Source: Clostridia bacterium (lineage in GTDB: Bacteria; Bacillota; Clostridia; Oscillospirales; Acutalibacteraceae). From it: a stretch of DNA of 64,000 bases. The number at the start of each line of letters is the position of its first letter. The first letter of the stretch is position 1. The translations under genes were made by a program, and so were the position numbers. The stretch covers positions 1 through 64,000 of the forward strand of contig JAFRUA010000002.1 in assembly GCA_017434855.1 (NCBI GenBank), given 5' to 3'. Under the pieces are notes generated by a model. The model was given only the letters and a program-made list of their open reading frames with translations, was not told the origin of the DNA and searched no databases. Positions 25,672 to 33,686 of the stretch are shown here, in pieces.

Positions 25672-26889
25672 TCAGGCAGCGGCCCTGACCGTTGTGATAT
25701 CAGACACCGGCGAAAACATCCGCACCCCGTCGATGACGGCATACGTCCGGATGATCACAAAGGTGTCGCCCTTGCCCGGCGCCGCCACAACGGCTTCACA
25801 GGCGGCGGTCACCGGCACCTCTGCCGCAAGGGAAAACACACCGTCTGCCGCGTCGCTGACATAGATCATGTAGCCGTCACAGGAATCCTGCGGCGCCCAT
25901 GTCAGCTTGATTTTGTTCTTATTCTGACGCACCGCAGAGGTAATGGTCGTGCCCGCGGGCTTGGTGACCAGGGTCACAGCCGCGCTTTGTTCACCGTAGC
26001 GCAGGGCGCCCGCCAGCTTTGCACAGGCCTGCACCTTGCATGAAATCTTTTTTCCGGCCGGCAGGTTGCGCAGAATACACGATGCGCTGCGCACCGTCAC
26101 AACATCCAAAGAGGCGCCGGTCGCGGCGTCAATGCAAAAGATCCGATAGGCCGACGCACGCTCCACCGGCGTCCATTCCAGCAAGCAGCCGTTGGACGTC
26201 ACATCTTGCGCAGTGACCGCTTTCACCGTATCCGGCATGGTATAGGCCAAAAAGACGCCTGCAACCGTGCCGTGCACCGTTTTTCCGTTGGACGCGGTGC
26301 GAATGGCGCAGATCTTATAGCGATAGGTCGTGGTCGGTTTCAGGTTGGACACATTGCAGTCCGTTTTGGACGTTGTGCCGAGCTTGGCAAATTTTTTGGT
26401 ACTATCTTTGTAATAGTAGATCTCGTACTGTTCGGCGCCGGCCACCGCTTTCCATGAAAGTCTGTGACTGGTGAGCGTTGTTTTGCTTTGCTTGATGCCC
26501 TCCACCGCGGCCAGGGTCGTATAAGTGCGGACCTTTTCGCGATTGCCCATGGTCGTTTTTCCGTTCTTTGTCAGATACGGCGTCACGCCAAAAACATAAT
26601 ATTCGCCGGGCTGAAGACCGGTGATGCGATACTTGGAGCGCGTGGTTTTGGTGATCTCAACAAATGTTTTTTTTGCGCTGTCATACCGAGACAGCACCAC
26701 ACCGGTTATGCTGTCGTTCTTTGTCCAGTTGAGCACGATGTTGTCCGGGTTCCGCTCCGCCACGGTGGGCGACACGGCCCCGACCGCCTTTTCATTTGCC
26801 GCAAAGCCGAAGGCCACGGTCAGCGACAGCATCAGCGTCAGCAGCAAAAAAAACAGCCCGTGTTTCAAAAAAATCCGTTGTTTCGTCAT
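25672..26889 (-). CDS. Secreted fibronectin type III repeat protein
   Basis: 405 residues with a signal peptide (about 1-31; FFLLLTLMLSLTVAFGFA) and about four FN3 domains. Each has a xxLxWxxxxxAxxYxIY core (LSWKAVAGAEQYEIYYY, LEWTPVERASAYRIF, LTWAPQDSCDGYMIYV). No catalytic domain, sorting signal or membrane tail is visible, so it is probably a binding or spacer protein at the cell surface. The ATG has AAAGGAG upstream. It starts 23 bases after tsaD and ends 99 bases before the PASTA gene, in the same direction. Its FN3 repeats resemble those of the glucosaminidase at 7.6-10.4 kb. Confidence 0.82.
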   Translation of the reverse strand: MTKQRIFLKHGLFFLLLTLMLSLTVAFGFAANEKAVGAVSPTVAERNPDNIVLNWTKNDSITGVVLSRYDSAKKTFVEITKTTRSKYRITGLQPGEYYVFGVTPYLTKNGKTTMGNREKVRTYTTLAAVEGIKQSKTTLTSHRLSWKAVAGAEQYEIYYYKDSTKKFAKLGTTSKTDCNVSNLKPTTTYRYKICAIRTASNGKTVHGTVAGVFLAYTMPDTVKAVTAQDVTSNGCLLEWTPVERASAYRIFCIDAATGASLDVVTVRSASCILRNLPAGKKISCKVQACAKLAGALRYGEQSAAVTLVTKPAGTTITSAVRQNKNKIKLTWAPQDSCDGYMIYVSDAADGVFSLAAEVPVTAACEAVVAAPGKGDTFVIIRTYAVIDGVRMFSPVSDITTVRAAA

Positions 26890-26912
26890 AATAAAAACTC
26901 CTTTCGGATTAT

Positions 26913-27929
26913 TTAAAAGGTTACTGCGTCAATCGGCATGGTTGCATAGGCATTGAGCCCCGGACCGGAAACATGCCCGGCAAGGAACTCATGGTACCCC
27001 TGGGCACCCACCATCGCGGCATTGTCGCCGCACAGCGGCAGATCCGGCGCATACAAATGCCACCCGTTTTTCTTGCAAAGCGCCCGCATCTGCGCACGCA
27101 GAACGGAATTGGCAGACACGCCGCCGGCAAGGACGATCGTCTGATCGCCGCCGGCTTTTGCGGCACGCTCGGTATGCTCGCACAAAATCGACGCGACCGC
27201 GTATTGAAAGGAAGCGCCGAGGTCCTTCAGATTCAGCGTTTCTCCCCTTTGCCCGGCGTTGTGCAGCAGATTGAGGACCGCCGTTTTCATGCCGGAAAAG
27301 CTGAAATCCAGCGGTGCGCCGTCCACCCGCGGTTTTGGGAACCGAAACGCCGTCGGGTCGCCGCCTTTGCTTTCACGGTCAAGGTTCAGCCCGCCCGGGT
27401 ATGGCAGCCCCATGGCGCGCGCCGCCTTATCCAGCGCCTCGCCCGCCGCATCGTCGCGCGTTTTGCCCAGAACCGTGAAGGTGGTATAATCGGAAACGCG
27501 GACCAGATGGGTGTGACCGCCGCTGACCACCAGGGCCAGGAACGGCGGCCTGGGCGCCGGGCTGCACAGATAATTGGCCGCAACGTGCGAACGCAGATGA
27601 TGGACCGGCACCAGCGGAAGCCCCGCGGCATAGGCCAGCGATTTGGCATAATTGACGCCGACCAGCAGTGCGCCGATCAGTCCCGGCGCATAAGTCACAG
27701 CCACGCAATCAATCCCCGACAGCGTTGCGTCGGCGTCATGCAGCGCCGCATTCACCACAGCGGAAATGGATTCGGCATGGCGGCGCGAAGCGATTTCCGG
27801 CACAACGCCGCCATAGATTTTATGCTCCTCCACCTGGGAGGCGATCACGTTGGAACGGACCAGACGCCCGTCCTCCACCACGGCTGCCGCCGTTTCGTCA
27901 CAGGATGATTCAATCGCCAGGACCAGCAC
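26913..27929 (-). CDS. tsaD: tRNA N6-adenosine threonylcarbamoyltransferase TsaD
   Basis: 338 residues, the normal length, with all hallmarks of the TsaD/Kae1 ASKHA enzyme that makes t6A37 in ANN-decoding tRNAs: VLAIESSCDET at the N-terminus, the metal-binding HHLRSH (about 100-105), VSGGHT, GEALDKAARAMGLPYPGG, FSFSGMKTAV and VLAGGVSAN. The GTG at 27929 is preferred because AAGGGGGG lies 8 bases upstream. The open frame to 27959 would extend into the upstream gene without a ribosome site. It overlaps the phosphatase/RimI fusion gene by 20 bases. Confidence 0.97.
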   Translation of the reverse strand: MLVLAIESSCDETAAAVVEDGRLVRSNVIASQVEEHKIYGGVVPEIASRRHAESISAVVNAALHDADATLSGIDCVAVTYAPGLIGALLVGVNYAKSLAYAAGLPLVPVHHLRSHVAANYLCSPAPRPPFLALVVSGGHTHLVRVSDYTTFTVLGKTRDDAAGEALDKAARAMGLPYPGGLNLDRESKGGDPTAFRFPKPRVDGAPLDFSFSGMKTAVLNLLHNAGQRGETLNLKDLGASFQYAVASILCEHTERAAKAGGDQTIVLAGGVSANSVLRAQMRALCKKNGWHLYAPDLPLCGDNAAMVGAQGYHEFLAGHVSGPGLNAYATMPIDAVTF

Positions 27930-28803
27930 CGGCGTCGCCCCCCTTCGGCTCAAAGTCAAGCGTCATGATCACCGCATCCTCCTGCGGCTGACTGTAAAAG
28001 TGTTTGCGCACCCCGCGCGGGGTAAACCCAAGCGATCGATACAGAGCCTGCGCGGCGGCGTTGCTTTTGCGGACCTCCAGCGACAGGAACTGCGCGTGCT
28101 CTTTTTCACAGCATTCGATGGCCGCCTGCATCAGGCGCCGCCCATATCCTTTGCGCCGTTTTGCGGGAAGCACCGCCAGATTTGCAAGGTACCCTTCGCT
28201 GCAGACAAGGTGCAGCCCGACATAGCCGACCGCTTCGCCGAATACCGTCAGCACAAAGAAGCGGGCCGTGTCGTTGGAAAGCTCGGCACGCAGCGCGTCG
28301 GCGCTCCACGGCGTGGAAAAGCACTGCCGTTCGATTTCGGCAACCGATGCAAGATTTGCTTGTGTCATCGGTGTGATGCGCGGCGTTTCCAGCTTTTTTA
28401 AAAAGGCATCCGTCGCCGCATCCAGCGCATCACGGCAAGCGCGGTACACAGATATGTCGCCGCCGTAAGGGTCCGGTATTTCCGGCTGCGGGCAAAAGAT
28501 CGTTTCGGCTGGAAGATAGCGTGACAAGACCGCCTTTTGCATGGCATTCATACAAAACACAGCGTCTGCGTCAAACAGAAGATCAGTCGTCAGCGCCGCC
28601 GAGCGATGGGCCGACAGGTCCGCGTCAAGCTCTGCCATCACACGCACGGCGTTCTCACTTGCCGCGTCGCCGGGGAACGCCGCAAGGCCGGCGCTGGAAA
28701 CGGACAGCGGAAGCGACCGCCGCGCCGCCTTTTGCTCCAAAAGCGCGGCAACCATCGGGCTGCGGCAGGTATTCCCGGAACAGACACAAAGGATTTTAAA
28801 CAA
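27910..28803 (-). CDS. Fusion of low-molecular-weight protein phosphatase and RimI-like acetyltransferase
   Basis: 297 residues in two modules. Residues 1 to about 140 are an LMW phosphatase: P-loop CSGNTCRSP (9-17) and the general-acid loop IPDPYGGD. The Thr after Asn matches the position that gives YwlE of Bacillus its arginine-phosphatase preference (many tyrosine phosphatases have Ile or Ser). Residues about 141-290 are a GNAT domain of RimI type (YLANLAVLPAKRRKGYGRRLM, then LEVRKSNAAAQALYRSLGF), which N-acetylates ribosomal protein S18. The TTG start has AAGGA 7 bases upstream and a promoter at 28841-28868. It overlaps tsaD, fitting the usual rimI-tsaD neighbourhood. No frame break separates the modules. 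Confidence 0.88.
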   Translation of the reverse strand: MFKILCVCSGNTCRSPMVAALLEQKAARRSLPLSVSSAGLAAFPGDAASENAVRVMAELDADLSAHRSAALTTDLLFDADAVFCMNAMQKAVLSRYLPAETIFCPQPEIPDPYGGDISVYRACRDALDAATDAFLKKLETPRITPMTQANLASVAEIERQCFSTPWSADALRAELSNDTARFFVLTVFGEAVGYVGLHLVCSEGYLANLAVLPAKRRKGYGRRLMQAAIECCEKEHAQFLSLEVRKSNAAAQALYRSLGFTPRGVRKHFYSQPQEDAVIMTLDFEPKGGDAGAGPGD

Positions 28804-28840
28804 AGCATCGTCCTTCTTTATATAGGAATCTTCAGTTTAC

Positions 28841-28868
28841 ATTATAACACATTTTTTTGAAAAAGCAA
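28841..28868 (-). promoter_or_regulatory. Promoter for the phosphatase/RimI-tsaD operon
   Basis: Minus strand: -35 TTGCTT (28868-28863), 16-bp spacer, -10 TATAAT (28846-28841). It lies just downstream of the terminator at 28924-28947. Confidence 0.68.
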
Positions 28869-28923
28869 GAATATTTTTGAATCCGCTCACGCAGTACGGC
28901 AGAAAAAGCCGGAAAGAAAGCCG

Positions 28924-28947
28924 AAAAAACAGGGGCCGCTCGGCCCC
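28924..28947 (-). terminator. Terminator downstream of the methyltransferase gene
   Basis: Minus strand: a 7-bp stem GGGGCCG/CGGCCCC with an AG loop, then TG and a run of six T (28929-28924). The structured repeat lies between the methyltransferase stop and this hairpin, so it is probably transcribed as the 3' end of that mRNA. Confidence 0.85.
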
Positions 28948-28954
28948 CTCGTTT

Positions 28955-29068
28955 GCCGCCGCCGGGCTGTGCCGCCGCACGCGGCGGCACCCATTGCAAA
29001 GCGGGCTTTGCAATGCGCGGTTCGGCACGCCGGACCGCGGCCCGGCGGCGGCGTTGCCCGCGCAACGC
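28955..29068 (-). repeat. Four-armed structured repeat, copy 2
   Basis: Homologous to the element at 23604-23709 but inverted. In plus coordinates it has a 13-bp outer stem (28955-28967 with 29040-29052) and hairpins at 28969-28990 (GTGCCGCCGC arm), 28992-29015 (CATTG-CAAAG-CGGG-CTTTG-CAATG) and 29017-29038 (GCGGTTCGGC arm). Arm A is GCGTTGC/GCAACGC at 29051-29068. The stems are kept although the sequence differs from copy 1. It lies in the 300-base gap between the methyltransferase and the phosphatase/RimI gene. Confidence 0.75.
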
Positions 29069-29104
29069 GCAGGCAGTTGTACCCGGCGTCCTGCAAAGAC
29101 GCAC

Positions 29105-30250
29105 TTATTTTTGTGCCGCCAGCAGCTGTTCCACCAGCGTTTGGCGAAAGCCGTACTTTTCACAAAGCGCCGTCACCGCCGAAAGATCGGGCGTCTTTGC
29201 CTGCTTCAGCGTGCAGCGCAGCATCAGGTTTTTCGGCGAGTGCGCAAAGTCCACAAACTCGAGCACGTCCACAGCGTAGCCGCACGCCCGCAGCGCCTCG
29301 GCACGGATGGCGTCTGTCAGCAGCGCGGAAAAGCGCTCCTGCAGCAGCCCGTGCGCCAGAAGCAGGTCAAAGTCGCCGCCCGGCCTGATCTGCGCGTTGA
29401 TCTCATGCTGGCAGCAGGGCACCGAAAAAATGTGGGGCACCCGGTGTCGGATGGCGTGCAGCAACGCAAAATCGGTTGCCGTGTCGCAGGCGTGCAGTGT
29501 GATGATCATGTCCACCTTGCCGTCAAACAGCGCGTCGGTCGTCACGTCATTGACATAGAAATGCAGCCCGTCATAGCCGTATTTTTCCGCGATGCGATTG
29601 CAGTGGTCGACCACGTCCGCTTTCAGGTCAAAGCCGAGCACCGTTGCCTTGACGCCTTTCATGCAAACGAAGTAGTGATAGAGAATAAAGGTCAGGTACG
29701 ATTTGCCGCAGCCGAAATCCAGAATTGTGATCTCTTGTTTCGGCATTTGCGCAAAGCGGTCGTCGATCAGCGCAAGGAACCGGTTGATCTGCTTGAACTT
29801 GTCATACTTGCTTTTGACGACCCGGAAGTCCGGTGTGAATACGCCCAGGTCCACCAGCGCGGGCACATTCTCCCCTTCGTTCAAAAGATACTCTTTTTTC
29901 CGGTCGTGCGTCTGCGGTGCCGCCCGGCGCAGCGCGTTTGCGGTCTGTTTGCACTTGATCCGGTCGGGAAAGATCGTATAATGATAATCCGTGCCCGCCG
30001 TCACCAGCAGTGCCTGGCGAAACACCGCCGCGCCGGTCGTTTCGACCCACGAAAGCAAATCGGGAAACGAAAGGTTTTTATGAAACACCTGCGCCCCTTT
30101 GAACTGTTCCAGTTGCCAGCGTGTTTCGCCCCTGGCGGCAAAGGGGCGCACAACCACTTTGCTGAATTCAAACGCCGCGTTTTTTCGATCGCTGAACGTC
30201 AGCTTTTGAACAGACGTCAGGTTGGATTGAAGGTCATCCGTAATACGCAT
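29105..30250 (-). CDS. Class I SAM-dependent methyltransferase (Methyltransf_32-like)
   Basis: 381 residues. The SAM-binding motif I is ILDFGCGKSYLTFIL (about 168-182), followed by VLGFDLKADVVDHC, then DMIITLHACDTATD and HIFSVPCCQHEIN, the pattern of the Methyltransf_32 group. The substrate is unknown; relatives are often annotated only as methyltransferases, possibly acting on RNA or protein. The N-terminal 150 residues are family-specific. The ATG at 30250 has AAGGAGGG 7 bases upstream and replaces the longer frame to 30280. It is divergent from the polysaccharide deacetylase. Confidence 0.85.
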   Translation of the reverse strand: MRITDDLQSNLTSVQKLTFSDRKNAAFEFSKVVVRPFAARGETRWQLEQFKGAQVFHKNLSFPDLLSWVETTGAAVFRQALLVTAGTDYHYTIFPDRIKCKQTANALRRAAPQTHDRKKEYLLNEGENVPALVDLGVFTPDFRVVKSKYDKFKQINRFLALIDDRFAQMPKQEITILDFGCGKSYLTFILYHYFVCMKGVKATVLGFDLKADVVDHCNRIAEKYGYDGLHFYVNDVTTDALFDGKVDMIITLHACDTATDFALLHAIRHRVPHIFSVPCCQHEINAQIRPGGDFDLLLAHGLLQERFSALLTDAIRAEALRACGYAVDVLEFVDFAHSPKNLMLRCTLKQAKTPDLSAVTALCEKYGFRQTLVEQLLAAQK

Positions 30251-30351
30251 CGGCAAGCCCTCCTTGATGGTTTTTTCCATCGTATCACATCCCGGGAAAA
30301 ATGTACAGTCTTTCGTTTGAAGATTTTTTCAAAAATATTCAAAAAAAGGAA

Positions 30352-30380
30352 TTGATTTTGTTATAAAATCAGGCTATAAT
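30352..30380 (+). promoter_or_regulatory. Sigma-A promoter for the polysaccharide deacetylase
   Basis: -35 TTGATT at 30352-30357, 17-bp spacer, -10 TATAAT at 30375-30380, 42 bases before the ATG. Confidence 0.8.
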
Positions 30381-30422
30381 GTGTAAAATCATATATATAC
30401 AGAGCGTGAAAGGAACAATCCT

Positions 30423-31403
30423 ATGGAACATCAACCGCAAAAGCCGGAAACCGAAAACCGCTCGCTGCTTTTCAACCGCATCATGACGGGCGTACTTGTA
30501 TTCTCTCTTTTGTTCAGCGTTGCGTTTCTTGCCGCCGCCCTGCACCGCAGGCACCAGATCAAGGCGGACGACATGGTCAAAGCGGCAAACGCATCAGCCG
30601 AAGGCGACCGGGCCACAATGAACGACGCGCAGTCCACCGAAGAGCAAGGGGGCAGCCAAAGCACCGCACCCACCGAAACCGGCGAAGCCCCAAGCGACAC
30701 GACCGGCGAAGACCCGGACACAACAAGTGAAGACGTCACCACGACCGCAGCCACCGAACCCGAGCCGGTCGGCGGAAACGGAAAGGTCATCTATCTGACC
30801 TTTGACGACGGCCCGGGGCAGTACACCGAAAAGCTGCTTGACATCCTTGACAAGCACGGCGTCAAGGTCACGTTCTTTGTGACGAACTTTTTCACATCCT
30901 ATCAGTACCTCATGAAACGCGAGGCAGAGTCCGGGCACTCTATCGCCGTTCACAGCTATAAGCATGATTACGACACGATCTATGCCAGCGAAGCGGCGTA
31001 CTGGGAAGATTTTCAAAAGATGCAGGACATCATCAAAGAAGAGACCGGCATCGAAACGCACCTGTTCCGTTTCCCGGGCGGCAGCTCCAACACGATCAGC
31101 AAGAACAAAAACCCGGGGATCATGACCCGCCTGACCCAGCAGGCAACCGAAAAGGGCCTGGTCTATTTTGACTGGAACGAAGAAAGCGGCGACGCCGGCA
31201 GAACGACAAGCTCTTCGGTTGTGCTTGAGAACTGCAAGCGCGGCGTCAGCCGTCACGACGCCACCGTGCTGCTGTGCCACGACACCAAGGACTATACCGT
31301 CAACGCCATGGATGCGTTCATCACCTGGGCGCTGGCAGAGGGATACACCTTCCGGGCACTGACCGAAAGCAGCCCCACGGCGCACCACCCGGTCAACAAC
31401 TGA
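30423..31403 (+). CDS. Membrane-anchored polysaccharide (peptidoglycan-type) deacetylase
   Basis: 326 residues. One membrane segment (about 17-40) is followed by a Thr/Glu/Ser-rich extracellular linker (about 60-118) and a NodB domain (about 120-315). Catalytic motifs are TFDDGPG (Asp pair, about 126-132), HSYKHD (metal-binding HxxxH form, about 178-183), FRFPGGSSN, FDWNEESGD and LLCHDTKDYT (about 284-293). Members remove N-acetyl groups from peptidoglycan or other glycans. It is followed 70 bases later by the AIM24 gene. Confidence 0.92.
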   Translation: MEHQPQKPETENRSLLFNRIMTGVLVFSLLFSVAFLAAALHRRHQIKADDMVKAANASAEGDRATMNDAQSTEEQGGSQSTAPTETGEAPSDTTGEDPDTTSEDVTTTAATEPEPVGGNGKVIYLTFDDGPGQYTEKLLDILDKHGVKVTFFVTNFFTSYQYLMKREAESGHSIAVHSYKHDYDTIYASEAAYWEDFQKMQDIIKEETGIETHLFRFPGGSSNTISKNKNPGIMTRLTQQATEKGLVYFDWNEESGDAGRTTSSSVVLENCKRGVSRHDATVLLCHDTKDYTVNAMDAFITWALAEGYTFRALTESSPTAHHPVNN

Positions 31404-31473
31404 GAAAAGCGTGGCCTGAACATTTGACGTTCGGGCAGCTTTCATACCATTTTCACATGAAAGGATGACAAAA

Positions 31474-32151
31474 ATGCAATACGAAATCAAGGGCGGCAAC
31501 CTGCCTGTTCTGCTTTGTCGGCTGGAGGCCGGCGAAAGCATGCTGTGCGAAGGCGGTTCCATGGCATGGATGGACGATGAGATCGAAATGGAAACCAAAG
31601 GCGGCGGCCTGGGCAAGGTCGTGGGGCGCATGTTCACCGGCGAGCATATGTTTATGAACCGCTACATTGCCAGGCAACCGGGCGAAATCGCGTTTGCGTC
31701 CTCGTTCCCCGGCTCAATCAAGGCGATCACCGTCACGCCGGACCGACCCATCATCGCGCAGAAATCCTCGTTCCTGGCCTGCATCGGCAACATTGACATC
31801 TCGGTCTTTTTTCAAAAGAAGCTGCGTGCCGGATTTTTTGGCGGCGAAGGTTTTCTGATGCAGAAATTCAGCGGAAACGGCCTGGTCTTTGTTGAAATCG
31901 ACGGCAGCGCCGTGGAATATGACATTCCGGCCGGCGACTGCAAAATCATTGATACCGGGTACCTGGCCATGATGGACGCCAGTTGCTCGATGGATACCCG
32001 CACGGTCAAGGGCGTCAAAAACGTCCTGTTCGGCGGCGAAGGGCTGTTCAACACCGTGGTGCACGGCCCCGGTCACATTGTGCTGCAAAGCATGCCGATC
32101 TCAAAAACCGCCGCGTCGCTGTACGCCTCGATGCCGCACCCCGGCAACTGA
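31474..32151 (+). CDS. AIM24 / TIGR00266 family protein
   Basis: 225 residues starting MQYEIKGGNLPVL, with the family-typical beta-rich sequence: GESMLCEGGSMAWMDDEIEMET, FMNRYIA, KSSFLAC, FFGGEGFLMQKFSG and VVHGPGHIVLQSMP. The function in bacteria is unknown; the fold is a tryptophan-RNA-binding attenuator-like trimeric beta barrel. The ATG at 31474 was chosen over 31465 because AAAGGATG needs that spacing. The 60-bp repeat and a terminator follow immediately. Confidence 0.9.
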   Translation: MQYEIKGGNLPVLLCRLEAGESMLCEGGSMAWMDDEIEMETKGGGLGKVVGRMFTGEHMFMNRYIARQPGEIAFASSFPGSIKAITVTPDRPIIAQKSSFLACIGNIDISVFFQKKLRAGFFGGEGFLMQKFSGNGLVFVEIDGSAVEYDIPAGDCKIIDTGYLAMMDASCSMDTRTVKGVKNVLFGGEGLFNTVVHGPGHIVLQSMPISKTAASLYASMPHPGN

Positions 32152-32210
32152 TCGGGCACCTCTCAAACTGCATCGCGCTCAAACGACTTGTGTTTTCAGA
32201 GGTACCGGAT
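32151..32210 (+). repeat. 60-bp interspersed repeat, copy 1
   Basis: It starts ATCGGGCACCTCT, continues through ATCGCGCTCAA and ends TTTTCAGAGGTACCGGAT. The ends form an imperfect inverted repeat (CCTCT/AGAGG). It begins on the last base of the AIM24 stop codon. A copy with about 80 percent identity by eye lies at 34223-34281. Confidence 0.7.
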
Positions 32211-32222
32211 GTAAATAGCGCA

Positions 32223-32265
32223 CAGCCATGCAGGCGTCCGACTCTGCATGGCTGCGTTGTTTTTT
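32223..32265 (+). terminator. Terminator of the AIM24 gene
   Basis: An 11-bp stem CAGCCATGCAG/CTGCATGGCTG with a 10-base loop is followed by CGTTGTTTTTTC. Confidence 0.85.
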
Positions 32266-32273
32266 CAATTGTG

Positions 32274-32861
32274 TCAGGGCTGCTGAAAAGTCCATTCCGG
32301 GCTGGTATATGTGACTGACCCGTCGCCGAACCAGTCGGCAAAGGTCTTTTCCGGCCCGGCCTTCGGGTCGGTAATGAGGCCGTAACCGCTTTTTTGCGGG
32401 CTGTGCATCACAAGCCGGATGCTGTAGGTCCCGCCGCTTTTGATTGAAAGATTTGCGCCGTAGCACGGACCGTCGAAAGCATTCAACGGCTGAAAACGCC
32501 CGGCTTGTGCAACGCGGCCCTTGGCGTCAAGGATCTCAAATTCGATCAGCAGACCGGGCACAAACGCACCCGCCGGGTAGCCGAGGCCGTTGTCGGCGTT
32601 TGCGTTGACGAGGCATTGCAGAAACACGGTCTTGCCGGACACATCCGGTTCGTCGGTCGTGGCCACAGGCTGCATCTGATACAGCCGCACGCCGGTAAAC
32701 GCCATCGGCAGCACGTCGGTAAACACCGGCGTTTTTTCATACGCTGCCGCGGGCGCAGCCGTCTGCGCGGTTTCATCATCTGTGTTTGTTGATTGTTTGC
32801 CGCAGGCAGCAAATGTCAAAAGCAAGGCAAACGCAAGCAGCAAAGCAAACAGTTTTTTCAT
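32274..32861 (-). CDS. Lipoprotein of unknown function
   Basis: 195 residues. A signal peptide with lipobox LTFAAC places the lipidated Cys near residue 20, followed by a Thr/Asp/Ala linker. The body is a beta-rich domain with SGKTVFLQCLVNANAD, GLLIEFEILDAKGRV and GTYSIRLVMHSP, reminiscent of an immunoglobulin-like ligand-binding fold. I do not recognise a family. The ATG at 32861 has GGAGGG upstream. It stands alone between convergent AIM24 and divergent rpe. Confidence 0.75.
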   Translation of the reverse strand: MKKLFALLLAFALLLTFAACGKQSTNTDDETAQTAAPAAAYEKTPVFTDVLPMAFTGVRLYQMQPVATTDEPDVSGKTVFLQCLVNANADNGLGYPAGAFVPGLLIEFEILDAKGRVAQAGRFQPLNAFDGPCYGANLSIKSGGTYSIRLVMHSPQKSGYGLITDPKAGPEKTFADWFGDGSVTYTSPEWTFQQP

Positions 32862-32956
32862 AAGGCATCCCTCCGGTTTCTTTATCGCTATTATAGCGTT
32901 CCCGCGCCGCAAAGTCAAGCGTCACGCCTGTTTTTCCTTCGGTGAAATATTCGCAC

Positions 32957-32985
32957 TTGATTTTCGGGGAAAAAGATGATAAAAT
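32957..32985 (+). promoter_or_regulatory. Sigma-A promoter for rpe
   Basis: -35 TTGATT at 32957-32962, 17-bp spacer, -10 TAAAAT at 32980-32985, about 28 bases before the GAGGTG of rpe. Confidence 0.75.
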
Positions 32986-33023
32986 ATGTATATTGAATTT
33001 CTGTGACACATCGAGGTGTTCGT

Positions 33024-33686
33024 ATGATCAAGATCTCTCCTTCGATCCTGTCCTGCGACTATGCGAGGATGGGTGAAGAATTTGAAAACATGAAGCGCTG
33101 CGGCGCAGACTGGCTGCACATTGACGTCATGGACGGCCATTTTGTACCGAACATCACGCTGGGCGCGCCGATCGTCAAGTGCATGCGGCCGCATTCCGAC
33201 CTGGTGTTTGACGTGCATCTGATGATCTCTGACCCGAAAAAGTATATTCCGGACTTTGTCAAGGCCGGCGCAGACGTCATCACCTTTCATGCAGAAGCCG
33301 ATTCCCCGGTGGAAGAAACGATCGACCTGATCCGCTCGCTCGGCTGCACCGCCGCGCTGGCTGTCAAGCCCGCAACGCCGGCCGAGGTCGCCTTTCCCTA
33401 TCTTGAAAAGCTGGGCATGGTCCTGGTCATGACAGTGGAACCGGGTTTTGGCGGGCAAAGCTTTATGGCAGACATGATGCCGAAGGTGCAGGCGCTGCGT
33501 GCCGAGATCACACGGCGCGGCCTTGCCACAGACATCCAGGTGGATGGCGGCATCAGCCTCAACACCGTCGAGACCGCCGCAAAGGCCGGCGCCAACGTGC
33601 TGGTTGCCGGGTCCGCGATCTTTGGCGCCGACGACCCCAAGGCGATGATCGCCGCACTACGCGAAAGTGCCGCCAAGTACTTTTAA
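33024..33686 (+). CDS. rpe: Ribulose-phosphate 3-epimerase
   Basis: 220 residues, the usual length. It interconverts ribulose 5-phosphate and xylulose 5-phosphate in the pentose phosphate pathway. TIM-barrel motifs are ISPSILSCDYA, WLHIDVMDGHFVPNIT (metal-binding His and Asp), VHLMI, HAEA, MTVEPGFGGQSF and DGGIS. The ATG at 33024 follows GAGGTG by 5 bases; the upstream frame to 33003 lacks a ribosome site. Its last 30 bases overlap the convergent MecA-like gene. Confidence 0.97.
   Translation: MIKISPSILSCDYARMGEEFENMKRCGADWLHIDVMDGHFVPNITLGAPIVKCMRPHSDLVFDVHLMISDPKKYIPDFVKAGADVITFHAEADSPVEETIDLIRSLGCTAALAVKPATPAEVAFPYLEKLGMVLVMTVEPGFGGQSFMADMMPKVQALRAEITRRGLATDIQVDGGISLNTVETAAKAGANVLVAGSAIFGADDPKAMIAALRESAAKYF

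Noticed and set aside
28877-30355. Plus-strand open frame of 492 codons across the methyltransferase gene
   Set aside because: It is a reverse-strand shadow that also runs through the structured repeat and the terminator, with no ribosome site or recognisable domain.
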